The notes under the pieces are model-generated. The model saw only the letters and a list, made by a program, of their open reading frames with translations. It was not told the origin of the DNA and searched no databases. This document shows positions 1 to 10,667 of a stretch of DNA of 64,000 nucleotides, one piece after another; the stretch's first letter is position 1, and each line of letters starts with the position of its first letter. This DNA is from Megalopta genalis. Taxonomy: Eukaryota; Arthropoda; Insecta; Hymenoptera; Halictidae. The stretch is taken from NCBI RefSeq assembly GCF_051020955.1, contig NW_027476217.1, positions 1-64,000 of the forward strand, given 5' to 3'. Made by a program: the position numbers and the translations under genes.

Positions 1-10
1 CGATAAACTT

Positions 11-160
11 GATTTAGCTTCAAATCAATGCGATGTAGAAGGTTTACCTTCAAATCCATGCTTAACAAATGATTTAGCTTCAAATACTTGCGATATAAAT
101 GATATAGCTTCAAATGCAGGCGAAACAAACGTGTTAGCTTCTAATCCATGCGAAACTCAT
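11..160. repeat. Reference 150 bp pentamer, type P1 (A-B-C-D-E)
   Basis: This is the first complete copy of the basic higher-order unit. Right halves in order: A (11-40) caatgcgatgtagaa; B (41-70) ccatgcttaacaaat; C (71-100) acttgcgatataaat; D (101-130) gcaggcgaaacaaac; E (131-160) ccatgcgaaactcat. The left halves differ little, except ggtttaccttc in B and ttagcttctaat in E. The same five classes recur in the same order through nearly all of the window, so the unit that spreads is the pentamer, not the monomer. Read on the plus strand it gives decapeptides of the form DLASNxCxxx, but nothing suggests these are made. Confidence 0.93.
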
Positions 161-460
161 GATTTAGCTTCAAATCAATGCGATGTAGAAGGTTTACCTT
201 CAAATCAATGTTTAACAAATGATTTAGCTTCAAACACTTGGGATATAAGTGATATAGCTTCAAAGGCAGACGATCAAACGAGTTAGCTTCAAAGTTCATG
301 CGACAAACTTGATTTAGCTTCAAATCAATGCGAAGTAGAAGGATTGGCTTAAAATCCATGCAACACAAATGATTTAGCTTCAAATACTTGCGATATAAAT
401 GATATAGCTTCAAATGCAGGCGAAACAAACGTGTTAGCTTCTAATCCATGCGAAACTCAT
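161..460. repeat. Reference 300 bp decamer: P2 pentamer plus P1-like pentamer
   Basis: This is an example of the common ten-monomer unit. The first five monomers carry the P2 variants: C' (221-250, acttgggatataagt), D' (251-279, only 29 bp, ending gacgatcaaac) and E' (280-310, 31 bp, with caaag or caaaa where others have caaat). The 29 and 31 bp monomers cancel, so the unit stays exactly 300 bp. The next five are A' (gaagtagaa), B' (caacacaaat), C, D and E. D' holds a GATC that the other classes lack, a natural marker for P2. Plus-strand translation meets a TAG at the D'/E' join (positions 283-285); one minus-strand frame stays open across it. Confidence 0.92.
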
Positions 461-1340
461 GATTTAGCTTCAAATCAATGCTATGTAGAAGATTTACCTT
501 CAAATCCATGCTTAACAAATAATTTAGCTTCAAATACTTGCGATATAAATGATATAGCTTCAAATGCAGACGAAACAAACGAGTTAGCTTCATATCTATG
601 CGAAACACATGATTTAGCTTCAAATCAATGCGATGTAGAAGGTTTACCTTCAAATCCATGCTTAACAAATGATTTAGCTTCAAATACTTGCGATATAAAT
701 GATATAGCGTCAAATGCAGGCGAAAGAAACGTGTTAGCTTCTAATCCATGCGAAACTCATGATTTAGCTTCAAATCAATGCGATATAGAAGGTTTAACTT
801 CAAATCCATGCTTAAAAAATGATTTAGCTTCAAACACTTGGGATATAAGTGATATGGCTTCAAATGCAGACGATCAAACGAGTTAGCTTCAAAATCCATG
901 CGATAAACTTGATTTAGCTTCAAATCAATGCGATGTAGAAGGTTTACCTTCAAATCCATGCTTAACAAATGATTTAGCTTCAAATACTTGCGATATAAAT
1001 GATATAGCTTCAAATGCAGGCTAAACAAACGTGTTAGCTTCTAATCCATGCGAAACTCATGATTTAGCTTCAAATCAATGCGATGTAGAAGGTTTACCTT
1101 CAAATCAATGTTTAACAAATGATTTAGCTTCAAACACTTGGGATATAAGTGATATAGCTTCAAAGGCAGACGATCAAACGAGTTAGCTTCAAAGTTCATG
1201 CGACAAACTTGATTTAGCTTCAAATCAATGCGAAGTAGAAGGATTGGCTTAAAATCCATGCAACACAAATGATTTAGCTTCAAATACTTGCGATATAAAT
1301 GATATAGCTTCAAATGCAGGCGAAACAAACGTGTTAGCTT
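421..1340. repeat. Block duplicated at 9,268-10,187 (copy 1)
   Basis: This block matches 9,268-10,187 at a constant spacing of 8,847 bp (295 monomers less three 1 bp losses in between). Both carry the rare ctatgtagaagattt (481 and 9,328), the P4-like tcatatctatg (590 and 9,437), gatatagcgtc (711 and 9,558) and cgatatagaagg (781 and 9,628). Differences seen: ctaaac against cgaaac at 1,021, caaatcaatg against caaagcaatg near 1,108, and cgacaaac against cggtaaac near 1,201. The match fades at both ends. Confidence 0.85.
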
Positions 1341-2116
1341 CTAATCCATGCGAAACTCATGATTTAGCTTCAAATCAATGCGATGTAGAAGGTTTACCTT
1401 CAAATCCATGCTTAACAAATGATTTAGCTTCAAATACTTGCGATATAAATGATATAGCTTCAAATGCAGGCGAAACAAACGTGTTAGCTTCTAATCCATG
1501 CGAAACTCATGATTTAGCTTCAAATCAATGCGATGTAGAAGGTTTACCTTCAAATCCATGCTTAACAAATGATTTAGCTTCAAATACTTGCGATATAAAT
1601 GATATAGCTTCAAATGCAGGTGAAACAAACGTGTTAGCTTCTAATCCATGCGAAACTCATGATTTAGCTTCAAATCAATGCGATGTAGAAGGTTTACCTT
1701 CAAATCCATGCTTAAAAAATGATTTAGCTTCAAACACTTGGGATATAAGTGATATGGCATCAAATGCAGACGATCAAACGAGAGAGCTTCAAAATCCATG
1801 CGATAAACTTGATTTAGCTTCAAATCAATGCGAAGTAGAAGGATTAGCTTCAATTCCGTGGAACACAAATGATTTAGCTTCAAATACTTGCGATATAAAT
1901 GATATAGCTTCAAATGCAGGCGAAACAAACGAGTTAGCTTCTAATCCATGCGAAACTCATGATTTAGCTTCAAATCAATGCGATGTAGAAGGTTTACCTT
2001 CAAATCCATGCTTAACAAATGATTTAGCTTCAAACACTTGGGATATAAGCGATATAGCTTCAAATGCAGGAGAAAAAACGAGTTATCTTCAAATCCATTC
2101 CATGCACTTGATTTAG
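1331..2116 (+). other. Longest plus-strand open frame (261 codons), probably not a gene
   Basis: The frame reads decapeptides DLASNQCDVE, GLPSNPCLTN, DLASNTCDIN, DIASNAGETN and VLASNPCETH. It starts at a GTG in an E monomer and is this long only because the D'/E' pair at 1,762-1,820 reads gagagagctt, not gagttagctt, so the usual TAG is missing. It ends by a frameshift at the P3 monomer near 2,090. The same frame is stopped elsewhere by TAG (D'/E'), TGA (ggatgagc), TAA (gcttaaaatcc) and TAA (aattaatgc), hundreds of times over the window. Confidence 0.08.
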
Positions 2117-3758
2117 CTGAAAATCAATGCGATGTAGAAGGATGAGCTTCAAATCCATGCAACACAAATGATTTAGCTTCAAATACTTGCGATATAAATG
2201 ATATAGCTTCAAATGCAGGCGAAACAGACGAGTTAGCTTCTAATCCATGCGAAACTCATGATTTAGCTTCAAATCAATGCGATGTAGAAGGTTTACCCTT
2301 CAATCCATGCTTAACAAATAATTTAGCTTCAAACACTTGGGATATAAGTGATATAGCTTGAAATGCAGACGATCAAACGAGTTAGCTTCAAAATCCATGC
2401 GATAAACTTGATTTAGCTTCAAATCAATGCGAAGTAGTAGGCTTAGCTTCAAATCCATGCGAGACAAATGATTTAGGTTCAGATACTTGCGGTATAAATG
2501 ATAGAGCTTCAAATTCAGACGAAACAAACGAGTTAGCTTCATATCTATGCGAAACACATGATTTAGCTTCAAATCAATGCGATGTAGAAGGTTTACCTTC
2601 AAATCCATGCTTGACAAATGATTTAGCTTCAAATACTTGCGATATAAATGATATAGCTTCAAATGCAGGCGAAAGAAACGTGTTAGCTTCTAATCCATGC
2701 GAAACTCATGATTTAGCTTCAAATCAATGCGATGTAGAAGGTTTAACTTCAAATCCATGCTTAAAAAATGATTTAGCTTCAAACACTTGGGATATAAGTG
2801 ATATGGCTTCAAATGCAGACGATCAAACGAGTTAGCTTCAAAATCCATGCGATAAACTTGATTTAGCTTCAAATCAATGCGATGTAGAAGGTTTACCTTC
2901 AAATCCATGCTTAACAAATGATTTAGCTTCAAATACTTGCGATATAAATGATATAGCTTCAAATGCAGGCGAAACAAACGTGTTAGCTTCTAATCCATAC
3001 GAAACTCATCATTTAGCTTCAAATCAATGCGATGTAGAAGGTTTACCTTCAAATCCATGCTTAACAAATGATTTAGCTTCAAACACTTTTGATATAAGTG
3101 ATATAGCTTCAAAGGCAGACGATCAAACGAGTTAGCTTCAAAATTCATGCGATAAACTTGATTTAGCTTCAAATTAATGCGAAGTAGAAGGATTGGCTTA
3201 AAATCCGTGCAACACATATGATTTAGCTTCAAATACTTGCGATATAAATGATATAGCTTCAAATGCAGGCGAAACAAACGTGTTAGCTTCTAATCCATGC
3301 GAAACTCATGATTTAGCTTCAAATCAATGCGATGTAGAAGGTTTACCTTCAAATCCATGCTTAAAAAATGATTTAGCATCAAACACTTGGGATATAAGTG
3401 ATATAGCTTCAAATGCAGAAGAAACAAACGAGTTATCTCAAATCCATGCCATGCACTTGATTTAGCTGAAAATCAATGCGATGTAGAAGGATGAGCTTCA
3501 AATCCATGCAACACAAATGATTTAGCTTCAAATAGTTGCGATATAAATGATATAGCTTCAAATGCAGGCGAAACAGAAGAGTTAGCTTCTAATCCATGCG
3601 AAAATCATGATTTAGATTCAAATCAATGCGATGTAGAAGGTTTACCTTTCAATCCATGCTTAACAAATAATTTAGCTTCAAACACTTGGGATATAAGTGA
3701 TATAGCTTGAAATGCAGACGATCAAACGAGTTAGCTTCAAAATCCATGCGATAAACTT

Positions 3759-3908
3759 GATTTAGCTTCAAATCAATGCGAAGTAGTAGGCTTAGTTTCA
3801 AATCCATGCGAAACAAATGATTTAGGTTCAGATACTTGCGGTATAAATGATACAGCTTCAAATGCAGACGAAACAAACGAGTTAGCTTCATATCTATGCG
3901 AAACACAT
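3759..3908. repeat. Reference pentamer type P4 (gtagtagg / ttaggttcag / tcatatctat)
   Basis: This pentamer has its own linked variants: A ends gaagtagta, B is ggcttagtttc followed by ccatgcgaaacaaat, C is ttaggttcagatac with cggtataaat, D starts gatacagc, and E reads tcatatctatgcg with aacacat at its end. The set travels together, for example near 5,109-5,258, 8,270-8,410, 11,720-11,860 and 13,070-13,210. Related forms with ttagtttcag occur from 55.4 kb to the right end. P4 usually follows a P2 D'/E' pair, and with its neighbours forms a 450 bp unit. Confidence 0.88.
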
Positions 3909-5828
3909 GATTTAGCTTCAAATCAATGCGATGTAGAAGGTTTACCTTCAAATCCATGCTTAACAAATGATTTAGCTTCAAATACTTGCGATATAAATGA
4001 TATAGCTTCAAATGCAGGCGAAACAAACGAGTTAGCTTCTAATCCATGCGAAACTCATGATTTAGCTTCAAATCAATGCGATGTAGAAGGTTTACCTTCA
4101 AATCCATGCTTAACAAATGATTTAGCTTCAAACACTTGGGATATAAGTGATATAGCTTCAAATGCAGGAGAAACAAACGAGTTATCTTCAAATCCATGCC
4201 ATGAACTTGATTTAGCTGAAAATCAATGCGATGTAGAAGGATTAGCTTCAAATCCGTGGAACACAAATGATTTAGCTTCAAATACTTGCGATATAAATGA
4301 TATAGCTTCAAACGCAGGCGAAACAAACGAGTTAGCTTCTAATCCATGCGAAACTCATGATTTAGCTTCAAATCAATGCGATGTAGAAGGTTTACCTTCA
4401 AATCCATGCTTAACAAATGATTTAGCTTCAAACACTTGGGATATATGTGATATAGCTTCAAAGGCAGACGATCAAACGAGTTAGCTTCAAAATTCATGCG
4501 ATAAACTTGATTTAGCTTCAAATTAATGCGAAGTAGAAGGATTGGCTTAAAATCCGTGCAACACAAATGATTTAGCTTCAAATACTTGCGATATAAATGA
4601 TATAGCTTCAAAGGCAGGCGAAACAAACGTGTTAGCTTCTAATCCATGCGAAACTCATGATTTAGCTTCAAATCAATGCGATGTAGAAGTTTTACCTTCA
4701 AATCCATGCTTAAAAAATGATTTAGCTTCAAACACTTGGGATATAAGTGATATAGCTTCAAATGCAGACGATCAAACGAGTTAGCTTCAAAATCCATGCG
4801 ATAAACTTGATTTAGCTTCAAATCAATGCGATGTAGAAGGTTTACCTTCAAATCCATGCTTAAAAAATGATTTAGCTTCAAATACTTGCGATATAAATGA
4901 TATAGCTTCAAATGCAGGCGAAACAGAAGAGTTAGCTTCTAATCCATGCGAAACTCATGATTTAGATTCAAATCAATGCGATGTAGAAGGTTTACCTTTC
5001 AATCCATGCTTAACAAATAATTTAGCTTCAAACACTTGGGATATAAGTGATATAGCTTGAAATGCAGACGATCAAACGAGTTAGCTTCTAAATCCATGCC
5101 ATAAACTTGATTTAGCTTCAAATCAATGCGAAGTAGTAGGCTTAGTTTCAAATCCATGCGAAACAAATGATTTAGGTTCAGATACTTGCGGTATAAATGA
5201 TACAGCTTCAAATGCAGACGAAACAAACGAGTTAGCTTCATATCTATGCGAAACACATGATTTAGCTTCAAATCAATGCGATGTAGAAGGTTTACCTTCA
5301 AATCCATGCTTAACAAATGATTTAGCTTCAAATACTTGCGATATAAATGATATAGCTTCAAATGCAGGCGAAAGAAACGTGTTAGCTTCTATTCCATGCG
5401 AATCTCATGATTTAGCTTCACATCAATGCGATGTAGAAGGTTTAACTTCAAATCCATGCTTAAAAAATGATTTAGCTTCAAACACTTGGGATATAAGTGA
5501 TATGGCTTCAAATGCAGACGATCAAACGAGTTAGCTTCAAAATCCATGCGATAAACTTGATTTAGCTTCAAATCAATGCGATGTAGAAGGTTTACCTTCA
5601 AATCCATGCTTAACAAATGATTTAGCTTCAAATACTTGCGATATAAATGATATAGCTTCAAATGCAGGCGAAACAAACGTGTTAGCTTCTAATCCATGCG
5701 AAACTCATGATTTAGCTTCAAATCAATGCGATGTAGAAGGTTTACCTTCAAATCCATGCTTAACAAATGATTTAGCTTCAAACACTTGGGATATAAGTGA
5801 TATAGCTTCAAATGCAGGAGAAACAAAC

Positions 5829-5978
5829 GAGTTATCTTCAAATCCATGCCATGCACTTTATTTAGCTGAAAATCAATGCGATGTAGAAGGATGAGCTTCA
5901 AATCCATGCAACACAAATGATTTAGCTTCAAATACTTGCGATATAAATGATATAGCTTCAAATGCAGGCGAAAGAAAC
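5829..5978. repeat. Reference pentamer type P3 (atgccatgcactt / gctgaaaatc)
   Basis: P3 starts with an E-class monomer reading gagttatcttc and ending ccatgccatgcactt. It continues with an A-class monomer in which gcttcaaatc is replaced by gctgaaaatc, then B with ggatgagcttc and caacacaaat, then normal C and D. The linked changes identify P3 wherever it occurs (for example 7,928, 17,166, 20,076, 25,082, 27,034, 30,537, 36,866, 41,840). The TGA in ggatgagc is a plus-strand in-frame stop in most copies, one reason the plus strand is not credible as a gene. Confidence 0.88.
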
Positions 5979-8900
5979 GTGTTAGCTTCTAATCCATGCG
6001 AAACTCATGATTTAGCTTCAAATCAATGCGATGTAGTAGGTTTAACTTCAAATCCATGCTTAAAAAATGATTTAGCTTCAAACACTTGGGATATAAGTGA
6101 TATAGCTTCAAAGGCAGACGATCAAACGAGTTAGCTTCAAAATTCATGCGATAAACTTGATTTAGCTTCAAATTAATGCGAAGTAGAAGGATTGGCTTAA
6201 AATCCGTGCAACACAAATGATTTAGCTTCAAATACTTGCGATATAAATGATATAGCTTCAAATGCAGGCGAAACAAACGTGTTAGCTTCTAATCCATGCG
6301 AAACTCATGATTTAGCTTCAAATCAATGCGATGTAGAAGGTTTACCTTCAAATCCATGCTTAAAAAATGATTTAGCATCAAACACTTGGGATATAAGTGA
6401 TATAGCTTCAAATGCAGAAGAAACAAACGAGTTATCTCAAATCCATGCCATGCACTTGATTTAGCTGAAAATCAATGCGATGTAGAAGGATGAGCTTCAA
6501 ATCCATGCAACACAAATGATTTAGCTTCAAATACATGCGATATAAATGATATAGCTTTAAATGCAGGAGAAACAAACGTGTTAGCTTCTAATCCATGCGA
6601 AACTCATGATTTAGCTTCAAATCAATGCGATGTAGAAGGTTTACCTTCAAACCCATGCTTAACAAATGATTTAGCATCAAACACTTGGGATATAAGTGAT
6701 ATAGCTTCAAAGGCAGACGATCAAACGAGTTAGCTTCAAAATTCATGCGATAAACTTGATTTAGCTTCAAATCAATGCGATGTAGAAGGTTTACCTTCAA
6801 ATCCATGCTTAACAAATGATTTAGCTTCAAATACTTGCGATATAAATGATATAGCGTCAAATGCAGGCGAAAGTAACGTGTTAGCTTCTAATCCATGCGA
6901 AACTCATGATTTAGCTTCAAATCAATGCGATATAGAAGGTTTAACTTCAAATCCATGCTTAAAAGATGATTTAGCTTCAAACACTTGAGATATAAGTGAT
7001 ATGGCTTCAAATGCAGACGATCAAACGAGTTAGCTTCAAACTCCATGCGATAAACTTGATTTAGCTTCAAATCAATGCGAAGTAGAAGGATTGGCTTAAA
7101 ATCCATGCAACACAAATGATTTAGCTTCAAATACTTGTGATATAAATGATATAGCTTCAAATGCAGGCGAAACAAACGTGTTAGCTTCTAATCCATGCGA
7201 AACTCATGATTTAGCTTCAAATCAATGCGATGTAGAAGGTTTACCTTCAAATCCATGCGTAACAAATGATTTAGCTTCAAATACTTGGGTTATAAGTGAT
7301 ATAGCTTCAAATGCAGACGATCAAACGAGTTAGCTTCAAAATCCATGCGATAAACTTGATTTAGCTTCAAATCAATGCGAAGTAGAAGGATTAGCTTCAA
7401 ATCCGTGGAACACAAATGATTTAGCTTCAAACACTTGCGATATAAATGATATAGCTTCAAACGCAGGCGAAACAAACGAGTTAGCTTCTAATCCATGCGA
7501 AACTCATGATTTAGCTTCAAATCAATGCGATGTAGAAGGTTTAGCTTCAAATCCATGCTTAACAAATGATTTCGCTTCAAATACTTGCGATATAAATGAT
7601 ATAGCTTCAAATGCAGACGATCAAACAAGTTAGCCACAAAATCCATGCGATAAACTTGATTTAGCTTCAAATCAATGCGACGTAGAAGGATTAGCTTCAA
7701 ATCCATGCAACACAAATGATTTAGCTTCAAATACTTGCGATATAAATGATATAGCTTCAAATGCAGGCGAAACAAACGAGTTAGCTTCTAATCCATGCGA
7801 TACTCATGATTTAGCTTCAAATCAATGCGATGTAGAAGGTTTACCTTCAAATCCATGCTTAAAAAATGATTTAGATTCAAACACTTGTGATATAAGTGAT
7901 ATAGCTTCAAATGCAGAAGAAACAAACGAGTTATCTTCAAATCCATTCCATGCACTTGATTTAGCTGAAAATCAATGCGATGTAGAAGGATGGGCTTCAA
8001 ATCCATGCAACACAAATGATTTAGCTTCAAATACTTGCGATATAAATGATATAGCTTCAAATGCAGGCGAAACAGACGAGTTAGCTTCTAATCCATGCGA
8101 AACTCATGATTTAGCTTCAAATCAATGCGATGTAGAAGGTTTACCTTTCAATCCATGCTTAACAAATAATTTAGCTTCAAACACTTGGGATATAAGTGAT
8201 ATAGCTTGAAATGCAGACGATCAAACGAGTTAGCTTCAAAATCCATGCGATAAACTTGATTTAGCTTCAAATCAATGCAAAGTAGTAGTCTTAGCTTCAA
8301 ATCCATGCGAAACAAATGATTTAGGTTCAGATACTTGCGGTATAAATGATACAGCTTCAAATGCAGACGAAACAAACGAGTTAGCTTCATATCTATGCGA
8401 AACACATGATTTAGCTTCAAATCAATGCGATGTAGAAGGTTTACCTTCAAATCCATGCTCAACAAATGATTTAGCTTCAAATACTTGCGATATAAATGAT
8501 ATAGCTTCAAATGCAGGCGAAAGAAACGTGTTAGCTTCTAATCCATGCGAAACTCATGATTTAGCTTCAAATCAATGCGATGTAGAAGGTTTAACTTCAA
8601 ATCCATGCTTAAAAAATGATTTAGCTTCAAACACTTGGGATATAAGTGATATGGCTTCAAATGCAGACGATCAAACGAGTTAGCTTCAAAATCCATGCGA
8701 TAAACTTGATTTAGCTTCAAATCAATGCGAAGTAGTAGGCTTAGCTTCAAATCCATGCTTAACAAATGATTTAGCTTCAAATACTTGCGATATAAATGAT
8801 ATAGCTTTAAATGCAGGAGAAACAAACGTGTTAGCTTCTAATCCATGCGAAACTCATGATTTAGCTTCAAATCAATGCGATGTAGAAGGTTTACCTTCAA

Positions 8901-9267
8901 ATCCATGCTTAACAAATGATTTAGCTTCAAACACTTGGGATATAAGTGATATAGCTTCAAAGGCAGACGATCAAACGAGTTAGCTTCAAAATTCATGCGA
9001 TAAACTTGATTTAGCTACAAATTAATGCGAAGTAGAAGGTTTGGCTTAAAATCCATGCAACACAAATGATTTAGCTTCAAATACTTGCGATATAAATGAT
9101 ATAGCTTCAAATGCTGGCGAAACAAACGTGTTAGCTTCTAGTCCATGCGAAACTCATGATTTAGCTTCAAATCAATGCGATGTAGAAGGTTTACCTTCAA
9201 ATCCATGCTTAACAAATGATTTAGCTTCAAATACTTGCGATATAAATGATATAGCTGCAAATGCAGG

Positions 9268-10187
9268 CGAAACAAACGTGTTAGCTTCTAATCCATGCGA
9301 AACTCATGATTTAGCTTCAAATCAATGCTATGTAGAAGATTTACCTTCAAATCCATGCTTAACAAATAATTTAGCTTCAAATACTTGCGATATAAATGAT
9401 ATAGCTTCAAATGCAGACGAAACAAACGAGTTAGCTTCATATCTATGCGAAACACATGATTTAGCTTCAAATCAATGCGATGTAGAAGGTTTACCTTCAA
9501 ATCCATGCTTAACAAATGATTTAGCTTCAAATACTTGCGATATAAATGATATAGCGTCAAATGCAGGCGAAAGAAACGTGTTAGCTTCTAATCCATGCGA
9601 AACTCATGATTTAGCTTCAAATCAATGCGATATAGAAGGTTTAACTTCAAATCCATGCTTAAAAAATGATTTAGCTTCAAACACTTGGGATATAAGTGAT
9701 ATGGCTTCAAATGCAGACGATCAAACGAGTTAGCTTCAAAATCCATGCGATAAACTTGATTTAGCTTCAAATCAATGCGATGTAGAAGGTTTACCTTCAA
9801 ATCCATGCTTAACAAATGATTTAGCTTCAAATACTTGCGATATAAATGATATAGCTTCAAATGCAGGCGAAACAAACGTGTTAGCTTCTAATCCATGCGA
9901 AACTCATGATTTAGCTTCAAATCAATGCGATGTAGAAGGTTTACCTTCAAAGCAATGTTTAACAAATGATTTAGCTTCAAACACTTGGGATATAAGTGAT
10001 ATAGCTTCAAAGGCAGACGATCAAACGAGTTAGCTTCAAAGTTCATGCGGTAAACTTGATTTAGCTTCAAATCAATGCGAAGTAGAAGGATTGGCTTAAA
10101 ATCCATGCAACACAAATGATTTAGCTTCAAATAATTGCGATATAAATGATATAGCTTCAAATGCAGGCGAAACAAACGTGTTAGCTT
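9268..10187. repeat. Block duplicated from 421-1,340 (copy 2)
   Basis: This is the partner of 421-1,340. Beyond about 10,270 it reads gatttcgcttc and then a P2 D' (gacgatcaaacaag) with gccacaaaatcc, unlike the sequence after 1,380. The right boundary is therefore clear. The direction of copying cannot be decided from the window. Confidence 0.85.
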
Positions 10188-10667
10188 CTAATCCATGCGA
10201 AACTCATGATTTAGCTTCAAATCAATGCGATGTAGAAGGTTTACCTTCAAATCCATGCTTAACAAATGATTTCGCTTCAAATACTTGCGATATAAATGAT
10301 ATAGCTTCAAATGCAGACGATCAAACAAGTTAGCCACAAAATCCATGCCATGCACTTGATTTAGCTGAAAATCAATGCGATGTAGAAGGATGAGCTTCAA
10401 ATCCATGCAACACAAATGATTTAGCTTCAAATACTTGCGATATAAATGATATAGCTTCAAATGCAGGCGAAAGAAACGTGTTAGCTTCTAATCCATGCGA
10501 AACTCATGATTTAGCTTCAAATCAATGCGATGTAGAAGGTTTAACTTCAAATCCATGCTTAAAAAATGATTTAGCTTCAAACACTTGGGATATAAGTGAT
10601 ATGGCTTCAAATGCAGACGATCAAACGAGTTAGCTTCAAAATTCATGCGATAAACTTGATTTAGCTT

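Larger units (their letters stand above)
1..1380. repeat. 900 bp tandem duplication at the left edge
   Basis: Positions 1-480 match 901-1380 at a spacing of exactly 900 bp (six pentamers). The copies share rare variants such as caatgtttaac (near 210 and 1,110), caaagttcatgcgac (near 292 and 1,192) and ggattggcttaaaatcc (near 340 and 1,240). I noticed one difference, g against t at 122/1022. The match ends where 481 reads ctatgtagaagattt and 1,381 reads cgatgtagaaggttt. The left copy runs out of the window, so the duplicated tract may be longer. Confidence 0.9.
2720..6880. repeat. About 4 kb block, copy 1 of the largest duplication
   Basis: This block matches about 10,668-14,678 at 7,948 bp spacing up to position 5,677, then at 7,798 bp from 5,827 on: copy 1 has exactly one extra 150 bp pentamer. 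Shared rare markers are gaaactcatcattt (3,001 and 10,949), the 1 bp deletion ttatctcaaatcc (3,434 and 11,382), gatagttgcgat (3,532 and 11,480), gaagttttacc (4,687 and 12,635) and ttctattccatgcgaatctc (5,387 and 13,335). Point differences are few. The left part, to about 4,050, has a third copy at 25.3-26.6 kb. Confidence 0.87.

Noticed and set aside
131..160. CENP-B box in E monomers (TTCG on the minus strand)
   Set aside because: After TTCG and four bases the required A and the CGGG block are absent, so it does not match the known box.
141..428. Dozens of about 95-codon minus-strand open frames as separate genes
   Set aside because: They recur every 300 bp, run from one E-monomer TAG to the next, and start mostly at TTG inside the repeat. 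They are the same satellite read in a stop-free frame.
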